DNA of 64,000 bases from CAVQBL01 sp963710715 (GCA_963710715.1 CAVQBL010000013.1:62001-126000); one strand, 5' to 3'; positions 25,522 to 34,793 are shown, numbered from the stretch's first letter. Numbers and translations are program-made. Notes: generated from the sequence alone by a model not told the origin.

Positions 25522-25549
25522 GGCACGATTACACAGGAATTGCACATAA
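25522..25549 (+). repeat. 28-bp island-end direct repeat, right copy
   Basis: Same orientation as, and one mismatch from, 15619–15646. It lies 66 bp from the tRNA-Phe 3' end, inside the island. Confidence 0.7.
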
Positions 25550-25615
25550 CTTAAGATGTTCAAACTTTACACCATCACTATATTTGATTAACTTATTGAT
25601 TTTAAATTATTATTC

Positions 25616-25691
<76 letters not shown>

Positions 25692-25754
25692 ATAGGGGTC
25701 AGGATGAGAGTCTGTTATTAAACCGACTGGAAGGGATTGAGTCAAGAGGAAGAT

Positions 25755-26027
25755 TTACTTTTCGGGAGGGATATAACCTGTGGGTTTTGCGCTGCCTTCT
25801 CCAAAGAGAAACTTTTCCATTTCTTGAGCAAGAAATTGGCGTGCCTTGGGGTCTAACATGCTGAGGCGATGCTCATTAATTAGCATGGTTTGATGCCCTA
25901 GCCACATTTGCCATGCTTCAGCGGAAATGTGTTCATAAATCTTTTTGCCCAACTCGCCAGGGTAAGGCTGCTGGTTTAAGCCAGGTGCTTTTTTCTTGAG
26001 CTTGGTGCAAGCAATCATGCGGGTCAT
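25755..26027 (-). CDS. yggX: Fe(2+)-trafficking protein YggX
   Basis: 90 residues, full length for the family. MTRMIACTKLKKKAPGL has the conserved N-terminal cysteine, then PGELGKKIYEHISAEAWQMW, LINEHRLSMLDPKARQFL and a C-terminal EMEKFLFG. YggX protects Fe–S clusters from oxidation and helps iron handling in the cytoplasm. It overlaps mutY by 4 bp (ATGA), the usual mutY–yggX operon, which couples an Fe–S glycosylase with an Fe–S protector. Confidence 0.97.
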   Translation of the reverse strand: MTRMIACTKLKKKAPGLNQQPYPGELGKKIYEHISAEAWQMWLGHQTMLINEHRLSMLDPKARQFLAQEMEKFLFGEGSAKPTGYIPPEK

Positions 26028-27082
26028 TGGATTTTCTCAAAAGTCGTATTCAGCAATTTTTTTACGGGCGCAGGTAAACCCACATTCTTTGGTTTATTTA
26101 AGTTATACCAAATTTGTTGCCCAGCTTCCATGATTTTGCTGGGGCTTTCTTTGACTGCAATAAATGCAGGCACAATGTCTAAATGAAAATGACTAAAAGT
26201 GTGTCGAAACGAGTCGCCAAGCTCGATTTCTTTAATCTTGAATTTGAGTCGTTGGCAAATTTTTTGAATTTCTTGTGGGGATGAAGCAGAAGTTTCCGGC
26301 AAACTCCACAATCCTCCCCATATACCAGTAGGAGGGCGCTTTTCCAGCAATACACAATTATCTTTATGCAAAATAAGCAGCGTGGTTTGACGTACGGGCA
26401 GTGCTTTGCGTGGCTTAGGGTGAGGTAGTTTTTCTGCAATTCCTTGTTTTTTTGCTATACAGGATTTTTTTAAAGGGCATTGTTGGCAAAGGGGTTTGCC
26501 GCGTACACATATTGTTGCTCCAACGTCCATGATGGCTTGCGTATAGTCTGCAACGCGTTTATCTGGAGTGTATTTTTCAGCCAAAATCCACAGCTGTTCT
26601 GTTATTTTTTTTTCACCGGGCCATGCGGTGATTCCGTGAAAGCGCGTTAACACCCGTTTTGCGTTGCCATCTAAAATAGCCGCTTTTTTTTGAAAAGCGA
26701 TGGCTAAGATGGCTCCTGCCGTTGAACGACCGATTCCGGGTAATGCTTGTAATTCCTCTAAATTATCGGGGAATCTACTCTGAAAATTTTGCGTGACAAT
26801 TTTTGCAGTACGATGTAAATTACGCGCACGGCTGTAATAGCCAAGCCCAGTCCATAAGTGTAAAACTTCATCTTCACTTGCGTTAGCAAGTGCTTTTATA
26901 TCTTTAAACCTCTCTATCATTTTTTGAAAATAAGGAATAACCGTGTTTACCTGCGTTTGTTGCAGCATAATTTCAGATATCCAAACGCGATAAGGCGTTT
27001 TATCGAATTGCCAGGGTAAATCCTTGCGACCGTATTGGTCGTACCAGCTTAAAACAAGGCCTTGAAATGTGTCTGTTTTCAT
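26024..27082 (-). CDS. mutY: A/G-specific adenine DNA glycosylase
   Basis: Removes adenine mispaired with 8-oxoguanine. 352 residues. E37 (WISEIMLQQTQV) and D138 (LDGNAKRVLTR) are the catalytic pair. The helix-hairpin-helix is LPGIGRSTAGAI (114–125), and the four [4Fe-4S] cysteines are C192, C199, C202 and C208, the same numbers as I recall for E. coli MutY. The C-terminal NUDIX-like domain that reads 8-oxoG is present (about 225–350). Operon with yggX. Confidence 0.97.
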   Translation of the reverse strand: MKTDTFQGLVLSWYDQYGRKDLPWQFDKTPYRVWISEIMLQQTQVNTVIPYFQKMIERFKDIKALANASEDEVLHLWTGLGYYSRARNLHRTAKIVTQNFQSRFPDNLEELQALPGIGRSTAGAILAIAFQKKAAILDGNAKRVLTRFHGITAWPGEKKITEQLWILAEKYTPDKRVADYTQAIMDVGATICVRGKPLCQQCPLKKSCIAKKQGIAEKLPHPKPRKALPVRQTTLLILHKDNCVLLEKRPPTGIWGGLWSLPETSASSPQEIQKICQRLKFKIKEIELGDSFRHTFSHFHLDIVPAFIAVKESPSKIMEAGQQIWYNLNKPKNVGLPAPVKKLLNTTFEKIQ

Positions 27083-27088
27083 GGAAAA

Positions 27089-27172
27089 CCTTAATTTTTC
27101 CTTAATATTTATACAATATAATAGTTAAAAAAATAAATAGTATTAAATTATATACAAAACGAGGAGATTATT
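27089..27172 (+). repeat. Duplicated leader, copy 1
   Basis: This 84-bp leader shares CCTTAATTTTTCCTTAAT at its start and TTAAATTATATA plus ACGAGGAG at its end with 27854–27951. It contains TATAAT-like boxes and a strong Shine–Dalgarno (GAGGAG). It feeds the gene at 27173. Confidence 0.65.
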
Positions 27173-27859
27173 ATGCTACCACGTGCTTCCTATTATGTAG
27201 GTCAATTTTTTGATCCGAGGGTAAAAAGAAATACTTATATTTTACCGAGTTCGACAGAGAAAAGAAGAACAGTAATTAATAAAGAGTTAAATATAGGGTC
27301 AACAGCATCGGAAATCCATCAGGTAGTTGATATGTTGAGAGAACAATATCCTCTACCTCGTCCAAGTCAAACACAAGGAGGTAAAACAAATTTTGTATTC
27401 CGGGAGCCAGTAATAAAATCAGATATATCAAAATGGCTTGATAGATGTAAAAAAAATATGGAGGAAAAAGTTCTCGGTGAGTTAAACATGTCACAGATGC
27501 CTAAGGATCCCGCAATTGAGTTCTGTTTATTAAGCCTGATTGAAGCGCGAGTTGCAGCGAAGATGCTACAAGAAGAGATCAGTAGAATAGATGATCAGTT
27601 AATTCGAATATGGGAGCATCCACAATTTGACTCAAGCGCAACGGAAGACTTCTTGCTAATGACCAAGGAGGTGCATAACAAGGAGTTGGTGAAGATTGAA
27701 AACATACTATCACGTACAGAGCGTCAATTATTTCAGTTATTACCCACAATAATGAATAATGTTGTGAATGATATTGTGACGGAAGAAAACGTGAAGAATT
27801 TAAGTAAGACCGCCGCTGAAAAAAATAGCGAAAATGTTATTTCTTCGCAAAAGCCTTAA
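27173..27859 (+). CDS. Hypothetical hydrophilic helical protein, 228 residues
   Basis: Not recognised. It starts MLPRASYYVGQFFDPRVKRN, followed by long charged helices with a likely coiled coil from about 110 to 200 (LLSLIEARVAAKMLQEEISR, LVKIENILSRTERQLFQLLP). The tail is polar (NLSKTAAEKNSENVISSQKP). No signal peptide or membrane segment. It shares a duplicated leader with the next gene, which implies common regulation. The Ser/Glu-rich C-terminus would suit a type IV secretion signal, but that is conjecture. Confidence 0.65.
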   Translation: MLPRASYYVGQFFDPRVKRNTYILPSSTEKRRTVINKELNIGSTASEIHQVVDMLREQYPLPRPSQTQGGKTNFVFREPVIKSDISKWLDRCKKNMEEKVLGELNMSQMPKDPAIEFCLLSLIEARVAAKMLQEEISRIDDQLIRIWEHPQFDSSATEDFLLMTKEVHNKELVKIENILSRTERQLFQLLPTIMNNVVNDIVTEENVKNLSKTAAEKNSENVISSQKP

Positions 27860-27951
27860 TTTTTCCTTAATTTTTACGTGATAAAATAAGTCAAATAAAT
27901 CAAATAAAAAACAATTATTAAATTATATATTCAAATACGAGGAGTATTGTT
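27854..27951 (+). repeat. Duplicated leader, copy 2
   Basis: Second copy of the leader in front of 27173, overlapping that gene's last codons by 6 nt and ending at the start of 27952. It keeps the CCTTAATTTTTCCTTAAT beginning and the AAATTATATA...ACGAGGAG end. Confidence 0.65.
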
Positions 27952-28293
27952 ATGCTGTCAGATCGTTTCATTTTAAATAGTTTGGGTAATCCAGTAGGAG
28001 GTGATTCCACAAAAGAAGGCGATCCTTTGTTGGAAGCACGTTTAAGAGAAATGATGGAACGTCTTACTTTAAATGGTTTATTGGGTCCTGTAGAAGATGA
28101 TCCCAACGATCCTTTGGTGAAAGGCCTTTTAGGGCACTTGACACGTCAAACAGAGGGCAATAAAAAATTTGCTACGGTCCCGGAATTACAAAGAAGTTCT
28201 GATTTTAAAGAGTGTGCTCAACAATTGCGTAAGGAAAAAGCATCAGAACCGACAGATTCCCCTAAACAATCTATCTCTTTAAATAAGGTTTAA
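27952..28293 (+). CDS. Hypothetical small hydrophilic protein, 113 residues
   Basis: Not recognised. MLSDRFILNSLGNPVGGDST, with two similar segments (EGDPLLEARLREMMERLTLN and PNDPLVKGLLGHLTRQ), and a polar C-terminus (EPTDSPKQSISLNKV). Excellent ribosome site (GAGGAG). It has its own copy of the leader found before 27173 and so probably responds to the same signals. Its 3' end overlaps the convergent hutH by 15 bp. Confidence 0.6.
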   Translation: MLSDRFILNSLGNPVGGDSTKEGDPLLEARLREMMERLTLNGLLGPVEDDPNDPLVKGLLGHLTRQTEGNKKFATVPELQRSSDFKECAQQLRKEKASEPTDSPKQSISLNKV

Positions 28294-29796
28294 ATCAATC
28301 ACTCGATTTAAAGTTCCTGTTTGTACAAGGTTCTTAACCACAGCAATATCCGGCGCGAAATATCGATCACTGTCATAAAATGACACATGCTTGCGAATGA
28401 GGCCATGGACTGCCTCTAAGCGCGCAGATGTTTTTAGAGGCCTTCGAAAATCAATTCCTTGGCATGCTGCGAGTAATTCAATTGCAACAATTCCTGCGGT
28501 ATTTTCTGTCATGGGTAATAAACGTCTAGCAGCAAATGTCGCCATACTCACATGATCTTCTTGATTGGCAGATGTTGGAATGCTATCCACACTTGCAGGA
28601 TGTGCAAGAGATTTATTTTCACTCGCAAGTGCAGCAGCAGTCACTTGCGGCAACATAAATCCTGAATTAATGCCAGCATTGTTTACTAAAAAAGGCGGTA
28701 GGCTGCTAAAGTGAGGATCAATTAATAAAGCAATGCGTCGTTCAGAGAGTGCTCCAATTTCTGCGATACAAAGTGCCAACGTATCTGCAGCCATCGCAAC
28801 CGGTTCAGCGTGGAAATTCCCTCCCGATAATATTTCATTTTGTTCAGCAAAAACCAAAGGGTTATCGGATACAGCATTGGCTTCCGTTACCAATACATCA
28901 CGAGCAAATGACCAGTGTGCAAGACACGCACCCATGACTTGCGGTTGGCAACGCAACGAATAAGGGTCTTGTACTTTTTCACAATCGCGATGTGATTCAA
29001 GAATTGCGCTTTTATGCAGTAATTCACGTAGCATGTTGGCCACCTTGATTTGTGTTGCAGATCCTCGAATTTCTTGGATGCGAGCATCAAATGGCGTTTC
29101 ACTGCCAAGTGCAGCATCGACGGAAAGAGCGCCTGCTGTGATGGCAGCGAGGAAAATATTTTCTGTGGCGAATAATCCAAGTAGAGCCAATGCAGTTGAT
29201 ACTTGTGTGCCATTTAACAGCGCTAAACCCTCTTTGGGTGCGAGATGCAGTGGCTTTAGGTTTGCTTTTTTTAATGCAACTTCAGCAGAAATAATTTTTC
29301 CTTGATGGCGAGCTTCTCCTACGCCCAATAATATTGTACTCATGTGAGCAAGTGGAGCAAGATCACCGGAGGCGCCCACAGATCCTTGGCTAGGTATGCA
29401 AGGATAAATTTTCGCGTTAAATAATTTAATTAAAGTATTAATCGTTTCTAAACGCACACCTGAAAATCCACGCGCTAAACTATTTATTTTGAGTGCGAGA
29501 ATTAGTCTCACGACTTGATCGGGGAGTAATTCTCCTGTTCCAGCTGCATGTGATAACACAATACTGCGTTGCAACGTTTCTAAATTTTCGCGTGGAATGC
29601 GCGTATGCGCCAGCGAACCAAATCCCGTATTAATTCCATAAACAATTATATTCTCAGCAATAACTCTTGCAACAGTTTGCTCGGCAGCATGAATATTTTT
29701 TTCATAGCTGGAATCGAGTTCAAGTTGTGTTTGCTCATCGAGCAAAAATTTAAGGTCTGATAATTCAAGTTGGCCTGGTTTAAGAGTAAATTTCAC
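28279..29796 (-). CDS. hutH: Histidine ammonia-lyase
   Basis: First step of histidine breakdown: L-histidine to urocanate and ammonia. 505 residues, full length. The tripeptide that self-cyclises into the MIO cofactor, Ala142-Ser143-Gly144, is in GSVGASGDLAPLAHM. YGINTGFG (53–60) carries the catalytic Tyr. The start is a GTG at 29796 after AGAGGAAA. Third gene of hutG–hutU–hutH on the minus strand, 49 bp after hutU. Confidence 0.97.
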   Translation of the reverse strand: MKFTLKPGQLELSDLKFLLDEQTQLELDSSYEKNIHAAEQTVARVIAENIIVYGINTGFGSLAHTRIPRENLETLQRSIVLSHAAGTGELLPDQVVRLILALKINSLARGFSGVRLETINTLIKLFNAKIYPCIPSQGSVGASGDLAPLAHMSTILLGVGEARHQGKIISAEVALKKANLKPLHLAPKEGLALLNGTQVSTALALLGLFATENIFLAAITAGALSVDAALGSETPFDARIQEIRGSATQIKVANMLRELLHKSAILESHRDCEKVQDPYSLRCQPQVMGACLAHWSFARDVLVTEANAVSDNPLVFAEQNEILSGGNFHAEPVAMAADTLALCIAEIGALSERRIALLIDPHFSSLPPFLVNNAGINSGFMLPQVTAAALASENKSLAHPASVDSIPTSANQEDHVSMATFAARRLLPMTENTAGIVAIELLAACQGIDFRRPLKTSARLEAVHGLIRKHVSFYDSDRYFAPDIAVVKNLVQTGTLNRVIDLNLI

Positions 29797-29845
29797 TCAA
29801 ATTTCCTCTTTTATTAATTAAGTTGCTAACAGCATATCCCAGATT

Positions 29846-31546
29846 TTAACGCATCGGTAATTTTAATTTATTTTTTTTCGCACAGGCAATGGCAATCTCA
29901 TAACCTGCATCGGCAAGTCGCATAACACCTGTCCCAGGATCATTGGTTAAAACGCGCTGTAAGCGCTTGGCAGCCGCTTTTGTGCCATCGGCGACAATAA
30001 CCATGCCTGCATGTTGAGAAAAGCCCATGCCTACACCGCCACCGTGATGAATACTGACCCAGGTTGCGCCACTTGCGCAATTTAATAATGCATTGAGTAA
30101 GGGCCAATCGGAAACAGCATCCGATCCATCGCGCATATTTTCCGTTTCCCGATTGGGGCTTGCAACTGATCCCGAGTCTAAATGGTCTCGACCAATGACG
30201 ATGGGTGCTTTTAATTCACCTTTTGCGACCATTTCATTAAACGCTAAACCTACACGTGCTCGATCGCCCAGACCTAACCAGCAAATGCGTGCAGGTAAGC
30301 CTTGAAAATGAATACGTTTCTTGGCCATATCCAGCCAGTTATGCAGGTGCTTATCTTTAGGCAAAAGTTTTTTTACTTTGGCATCGGTTTTATAAATATC
30401 TTCTGGATCACCCGAGAGTGCTACCCAACGAAAAGGTCCAACGCCACGACAAAATAGTGGGCGAATGTAAGCAGGAACGAATCCAGGAAAATCAAAAGCA
30501 TTTTTTACACCCATTTCTTTTGCCATTTGACGAATGTTATTACCGTAATCAAATGTCGGAATACCTTGTTTGTGAAATGCGAGCATGGCTTTAACTTGTA
30601 TTGCCATGGATTCTTTGGCCGCAAGAATAACTTTTTGCGGATCGATTCTGCGGAGTTTTGCTGCTTGTTTTAAACTTAAGCCGCGTGGTAAATAACCATT
30701 TAATGGATCATGCGCACTGGTTTGATCGGTGACCAGATCCGGCTTGATGCCGCGTTTTACTAATTCTGGGAATACATCAGCCGTGTTGCCTAATAAGCCC
30801 ACTGAGATGGCTCTACCTTGTTTACATGCATTGAAAATAATATCGAGAGCAGTGTCTAAATCTTTTGCTTCATGATCCAGATAGCGTGTTTCCAGTCGAC
30901 GCTTAATTCTTTTGGGATCACATTCCACGGCAAGCATACACGCACCTGCCATGGTTGCTGCCAGGGGCTGTGCGCCACCCATGCCGCCGAGTCCACCGGT
31001 TAAAATCCATTTGCCTTTGAGATTGCCTGCATAATGTTGACGACCTGCTTCAGTAAATGTTTCATAAGTTCCTTGCACAATTCCTTGGCTGCCAATGTAA
31101 ATCCACGAGCCGGCTGTCATTTGGCCATACATCATTAAACCTTTTTTATCGAGCTCGTGAAAATGATCCCATGTTGCCCAATGAGGAACGAGATTTGAAT
31201 TCGCTAATAGAACGCGTGGCGCATCCAGATGTGTTTTAAAAACGCCAACCGGTTTGCCAGATTGAATTAATAGTGTTTCATCAGGATTTAATTTTTTAAG
31301 TGTAGCAACAATTTTATCGAAGCATTGCCAATTACGTGCAGCGCGGCCCATGCCACCGTAGACGACTAAATCTCCGGGTATTTCTGCTACCTCTGCATCG
31401 AGATTATTCATGAGCATGCGTAGCGGGGCTTCAATTAGCCAATTTTTTGCAGTGAGTTTTTTACCGCGAGGCGCTTTGATGTGACGCGAGGGATCATGAC
31501 GCGCAGTTTTTTTTGTTAAATGATCAGGGGTGCGTTTGGATTTCAT
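29846..31546 (-). CDS. hutU: Urocanate hydratase
   Basis: Second step: urocanate to imidazolonepropionate, using tightly bound NAD+ as electrophile. 566 residues. Visible are YGGMGRAARNWQCFDKIV, TGGLGGMGGAQPLAATMAGA (NAD-binding glycine-rich loop), TDQTSAHDPLNGYLP, and the C-terminal HHGGGVGMGFSQHAG. Its start overlaps the end of hutG by 23 bp, so translation is coupled. Confidence 0.97.
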   Translation of the reverse strand: MKSKRTPDHLTKKTARHDPSRHIKAPRGKKLTAKNWLIEAPLRMLMNNLDAEVAEIPGDLVVYGGMGRAARNWQCFDKIVATLKKLNPDETLLIQSGKPVGVFKTHLDAPRVLLANSNLVPHWATWDHFHELDKKGLMMYGQMTAGSWIYIGSQGIVQGTYETFTEAGRQHYAGNLKGKWILTGGLGGMGGAQPLAATMAGACMLAVECDPKRIKRRLETRYLDHEAKDLDTALDIIFNACKQGRAISVGLLGNTADVFPELVKRGIKPDLVTDQTSAHDPLNGYLPRGLSLKQAAKLRRIDPQKVILAAKESMAIQVKAMLAFHKQGIPTFDYGNNIRQMAKEMGVKNAFDFPGFVPAYIRPLFCRGVGPFRWVALSGDPEDIYKTDAKVKKLLPKDKHLHNWLDMAKKRIHFQGLPARICWLGLGDRARVGLAFNEMVAKGELKAPIVIGRDHLDSGSVASPNRETENMRDGSDAVSDWPLLNALLNCASGATWVSIHHGGGVGMGFSQHAGMVIVADGTKAAAKRLQRVLTNDPGTGVMRLADAGYEIAIACAKKNKLKLPMR

Positions 31547-32513
31547 GATGATGTATTAACTCGTAAATTAAATTCGCAGCTAATTTTGCTGTGCGGTGAT
31601 CAATATCATAATGTGGCGATAATTCTGCAATATCATAACTGATTACTTTGCCGGATGCGGCCAACTGTTGTATGAGTGGAATGACATGCCAAGGCCATAA
31701 CCCTAAGGGTTGAGTTGCGCTGACACCCGGTGCGAACGGTGTGGCAAAAACATCTAAGCAAATGCTGACATACACAATTTCATTTTGGTCAGTGATGCGA
31801 TCAATAAAATCGACGCATTTTATCAATTGTCCTTGATGTAACTCGTCAGCCAAAATGGTTTTCGTGTTATACATTTTTGCTGTTTCGAACAATTGGCGAA
31901 TATTCCCAGAATGTTGAATACCGATGCAGTTGTAATCAAAGCGTTGCTTAGCTATTTTGTGCGCTTCTGCAATTTGTAAAAAAGATGTGCCCGAACTGCC
32001 TTTTTTGCCGGGTAACAAAGGACGCATGTCAAAGTGTGAATCAAAATTCACAATTCCTAAATGTTTTCCTAAGTGAGTTTGCGCAATGCCTTGATAATGT
32101 CCCCAAGCAAGTTCATGGCCTCCGCCTACCACAATAGGAATAATGCCTTGTTGAATCAAGATAGCAACTACTTCGCCAAGTGCATATTGTGCTTCTTCTA
32201 AATCTCCAGCAGTACAAAGAATATTGCCTGCATCGAAACAAACAAAATTTTGTTTTTGTACGGGCATTTTCGCGAGCGCATGACGTAGAGCGGTAGGCCC
32301 TTCTGCAGCGCCAGGTCGTCCATGGTTACGTCGTATACCCTCATCGCATTTAAACCCAATTAAAGCAAATGCGGGGCGCGTGATTTCGAAAGATTTGCTT
32401 TCGAGCAGATTCATCATTTGTATGATTTGAAAAAAACACGAACCCGGGGGCACATCCGATCGCCCTTGCCATTGGCTTTGGTCTGGTGGTAGATAATTTT
32501 TTTTCCATGGCAT
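31524..32513 (-). CDS. hutG: Formimidoylglutamase
   Basis: Last step: N-formimidoyl-glutamate to glutamate and formamide. 329 residues from ATG 32513 (MPWKKNYLPPDQSQWQGRSD). The frame is open 19 codons further, but that part comes from a palindromic repeat. Arginase/ureohydrolase fold: the Mn ligands are visible in VVGGGHELAWGH, NFDSHFDMRP and SICLDVFATPFAPGVSA. First gene of the minus-strand hut operon. The enzyme choice (HutG rather than HutF/HutG2) gives the four-enzyme pathway. Confidence 0.95.
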   Translation of the reverse strand: MPWKKNYLPPDQSQWQGRSDVPPGSCFFQIIQMMNLLESKSFEITRPAFALIGFKCDEGIRRNHGRPGAAEGPTALRHALAKMPVQKQNFVCFDAGNILCTAGDLEEAQYALGEVVAILIQQGIIPIVVGGGHELAWGHYQGIAQTHLGKHLGIVNFDSHFDMRPLLPGKKGSSGTSFLQIAEAHKIAKQRFDYNCIGIQHSGNIRQLFETAKMYNTKTILADELHQGQLIKCVDFIDRITDQNEIVYVSICLDVFATPFAPGVSATQPLGLWPWHVIPLIQQLAASGKVISYDIAELSPHYDIDHRTAKLAANLIYELIHHHEIQTHP

Positions 32514-32550
32514 AGTTAAGTACTCGTCTGTATTCTGTATAGTGACTATG

Positions 32551-32649
32551 CCGTCATTGCGACGAAGCAATCCAGTACTGCCTACAACTTATCACCATTC
32601 TGGATTGCCACGCCTCACATAAAGCTAAAGCGTGAGGCTCGCAATGACG
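32551..32649. repeat. GTCATTGCGA palindromic repeat, copy 1
   Basis: Starts CCGTCATTGCGACGAAGCAA and ends with the complementary GCTCGCAATGACG. The inner arms GCAATCCAG / CTGGATTGC also pair. It sits in the divergent hutG–hutI spacer, where promoters should be. Related copies at 61552–61667 and 62716–62760. Confidence 0.85.
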
Positions 32650-32711
32650 AGTTCTTAATAATTACTATTTTATAATAAATTTAATAATTATTCAGTAAAG
32701 GCGGATAATGT

Positions 32712-33935
32712 ATGAACAAACAATGGGATGCATTATGGGTTAATGCAGAAATAGCCACCCTAGAGCAAGGATACGGGTTAATAAATCAAGCTGCGATGGC
32801 AGTTAAAAATGGCAAAATTGCTTGGGTAGGTGCGATGAATGACTTATCTGCTGCTCCAGAGTTGTTAGCAAATGAAATTCACGATGTCGCAGGACATTGT
32901 ATCACGCCAGGATTAATCGATTGTCACACACATTTGGTGTTTGCGGGAAATCGTGCGCATGAGTTCGAACTACGTTTGCAGGGAGCAACTTATGCGGAGA
33001 TTGCGCGATGTGGCGGAGGAATTCTTTCAACGGTTGCAGCAACACGTGCTGCAACGGAAGAAGAATTATTTCAACAAAGTAGCAAGCGTGCGCGAGCTCT
33101 ACTCGCAGAAGGTGTGACAACTATCGAAATCAAATCGGGGTATGGATTAGATTTAGTAAATGAATTAAAAATACTACGCGTGGCGAAATATTTGGGCGAA
33201 ACATTACCCGTAACAGTGATTAAAACCTTTTTAGGTGCACATACTGTTCCTCTCGAGTTTCAAGATAAACAAGAAGATTATGTTGATTTAGTCTGCAATA
33301 AAATGCTTCCTGTGATAGCGAAGGAAAAATTAGCAGATACGGTGGATGTTTTCTGTGAAACTATCGCATTTAATTTGGCACAAACAGAGCGTGTTTTTCT
33401 CGCAGCGAAAAAATATGGTTTAGCAGTGAAATGCCATGCGGAACAATTATCTGATTCGGGCGCAGCACGCTTAGCTGCTCAATATCATGCGCTTTCCGTA
33501 GATCATTTAGAATTTTTATCTGAATCCAGTGTAAAAGCATTAGCGCAAACCGGCACAGTCGCGGTGTTATTGCCTGGTGCATTTTATTTTTCACGTGAGA
33601 CACATAAACCGCCAATTGCATTATTACGTCAATACAACATACCGATGGCAGTTTCAACGGATTGTAACCCGGGGACTTCGCCAACCACATCGTTGTTACT
33701 CATGTTAAATATGGCATGCACATTGTTTCAATTAACGCCCGAAGAAACATTGGCGGGCGTGACGCGTCATGCAGCACAAGCATTAGGGCTTGAAAAAAGT
33801 CACGGTACTTTAACGGTTGGAAAAGTAGCAGATTTTGTTGTGTGGGATGTCAAGCATCCAGTGGAATTAGTTTATAATATTGGTTTTAATCCGTGTTTGA
33901 GTGTCATTAAAGAAGGCGCATTGCGCCAAGCTTAG
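32712..33935 (+). CDS. hutI: Imidazolonepropionase
   Basis: Third step: hydrolysis of imidazolonepropionate to formimidoylglutamate. 407 residues of the amidohydrolase superfamily. GLIDCHTHLVFAGNRAHEFE holds the HxH metal ligands; KCHAEQLSDSG and AVSTDCNPGTSPT the third His and the catalytic Asp. Divergent from hutGUH. No hutC repressor gene is in the window. Confidence 0.97.
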   Translation: MNKQWDALWVNAEIATLEQGYGLINQAAMAVKNGKIAWVGAMNDLSAAPELLANEIHDVAGHCITPGLIDCHTHLVFAGNRAHEFELRLQGATYAEIARCGGGILSTVAATRAATEEELFQQSSKRARALLAEGVTTIEIKSGYGLDLVNELKILRVAKYLGETLPVTVIKTFLGAHTVPLEFQDKQEDYVDLVCNKMLPVIAKEKLADTVDVFCETIAFNLAQTERVFLAAKKYGLAVKCHAEQLSDSGAARLAAQYHALSVDHLEFLSESSVKALAQTGTVAVLLPGAFYFSRETHKPPIALLRQYNIPMAVSTDCNPGTSPTTSLLLMLNMACTLFQLTPEETLAGVTRHAAQALGLEKSHGTLTVGKVADFVVWDVKHPVELVYNIGFNPCLSVIKEGALRQA

Positions 33936-33943
33936 CAGCAAAA

Positions 33944-34038
33944 TAGAGTTCTTTCCAAACCTATATCTTTTGTTGTTACTCATCGCTGCACCTTTCGTTA
34001 CGCTGTTCATGTATCATCAACGTTTGGAAAGAACTCTA
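33944..34038. repeat. 95-bp element with 17-bp perfect terminal inverted repeats
   Basis: TAGAGTTCTTTCCAAAC (33944–33960) and its exact complement GTTTGGAAAGAACTCTA (34022–34038) flank 61 bp. It lies 8 bp after the hutI stop and 8 bp before the end of the opposing isochorismatase gene. It could serve as a bidirectional terminator or be a small foldback element. I saw no second copy in the window. Confidence 0.75.
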
Positions 34039-34046
34039 ATACTTTG

Positions 34047-34622
34047 TTAAGCATGCGCCATAGCACCACTTGAACTCATCGAGTGCAAAAATTCTTTTGT
34101 GCTAATCACGTTGGCATACAAAGGTTGTAATGCTGCTAAAAATGCGTGATGAGCGCTTTGTGCTGGGATGATCATATTATTAAATTCCAAATTTTTTGTA
34201 GCACACGCATCATGTAATACTGTGCACGTAAAACCTAAATCATAAGCAGCACGCACAGTCGCATCTACACACATGTGCGTCATCATGCCACAAATAATTA
34301 AGTGGTTAATTTGGTTTTTGATTAAATGATTTAGTAAATTAGTATCTTTAAAGCTATTGGGATAATGTTTTTTGATAATTGTTTCATTTTTTGCAGGCTG
34401 TACATTAGGATGGAATTCTACGCCTTTCGTGCATGGCAAAAAGTGCACTGCATTGGGGTGGGTAGAAATATGTTGAACATGTATAATTGATTTTTGTTTA
34501 GCGCGCAGTGCTTGTAGTGCTTCTTGCGCTTTCAAGCTTGCTTCTGTACTTCTCTCCAAAGGCATTCGGCCATTGGGGAAGTAGTCATTTTGGATTTCAA
34601 TCACTAATAATGCTACGTTCAT
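34047..34622 (-). CDS. Isochorismatase-family cysteine hydrolase
   Basis: 191 residues from ATG 34622, which follows AAGGGA at good spacing; six more codons are open upstream. The catalytic triad of the family is visible: D13 (IEIQNDYF), K85 (IKKHYPNSF) and C118 (CGMMTHMCVD, with the non-proline cis-peptide region before it). These enzymes hydrolyse amides such as nicotinamide, N-carbamoylsarcosine or ureidoacrylate. The substrate here is not predictable; proximity to hut genes may be chance. Confidence 0.85.
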   Translation of the reverse strand: MNVALLVIEIQNDYFPNGRMPLERSTEASLKAQEALQALRAKQKSIIHVQHISTHPNAVHFLPCTKGVEFHPNVQPAKNETIIKKHYPNSFKDTNLLNHLIKNQINHLIICGMMTHMCVDATVRAAYDLGFTCTVLHDACATKNLEFNNMIIPAQSAHHAFLAALQPLYANVISTKEFLHSMSSSGAMAHA

Positions 34623-34793
34623 CTTGAGGTCCCTTCTCAATGGTTAAAGAATGCCCTATTAAATCGAGTTTTGGTTGATTACGCAAGTACTAAGAAAGGT
34701 AATTCGCATTATTATTAACCATAAAAAGGTTGAAAAAAGAACAAAATGGTGTTTTTGTTAACATTATCCTTTAAAGTTGCTAGGATTAAGTCA

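Noticed and set aside
32514..32570. N-terminal extension of hutG from 32570
   Set aside because: These 19 codons run into the GTCATTGCGA repeat and are not homologous to formimidoylglutamase; ATG 32513 fits the family.
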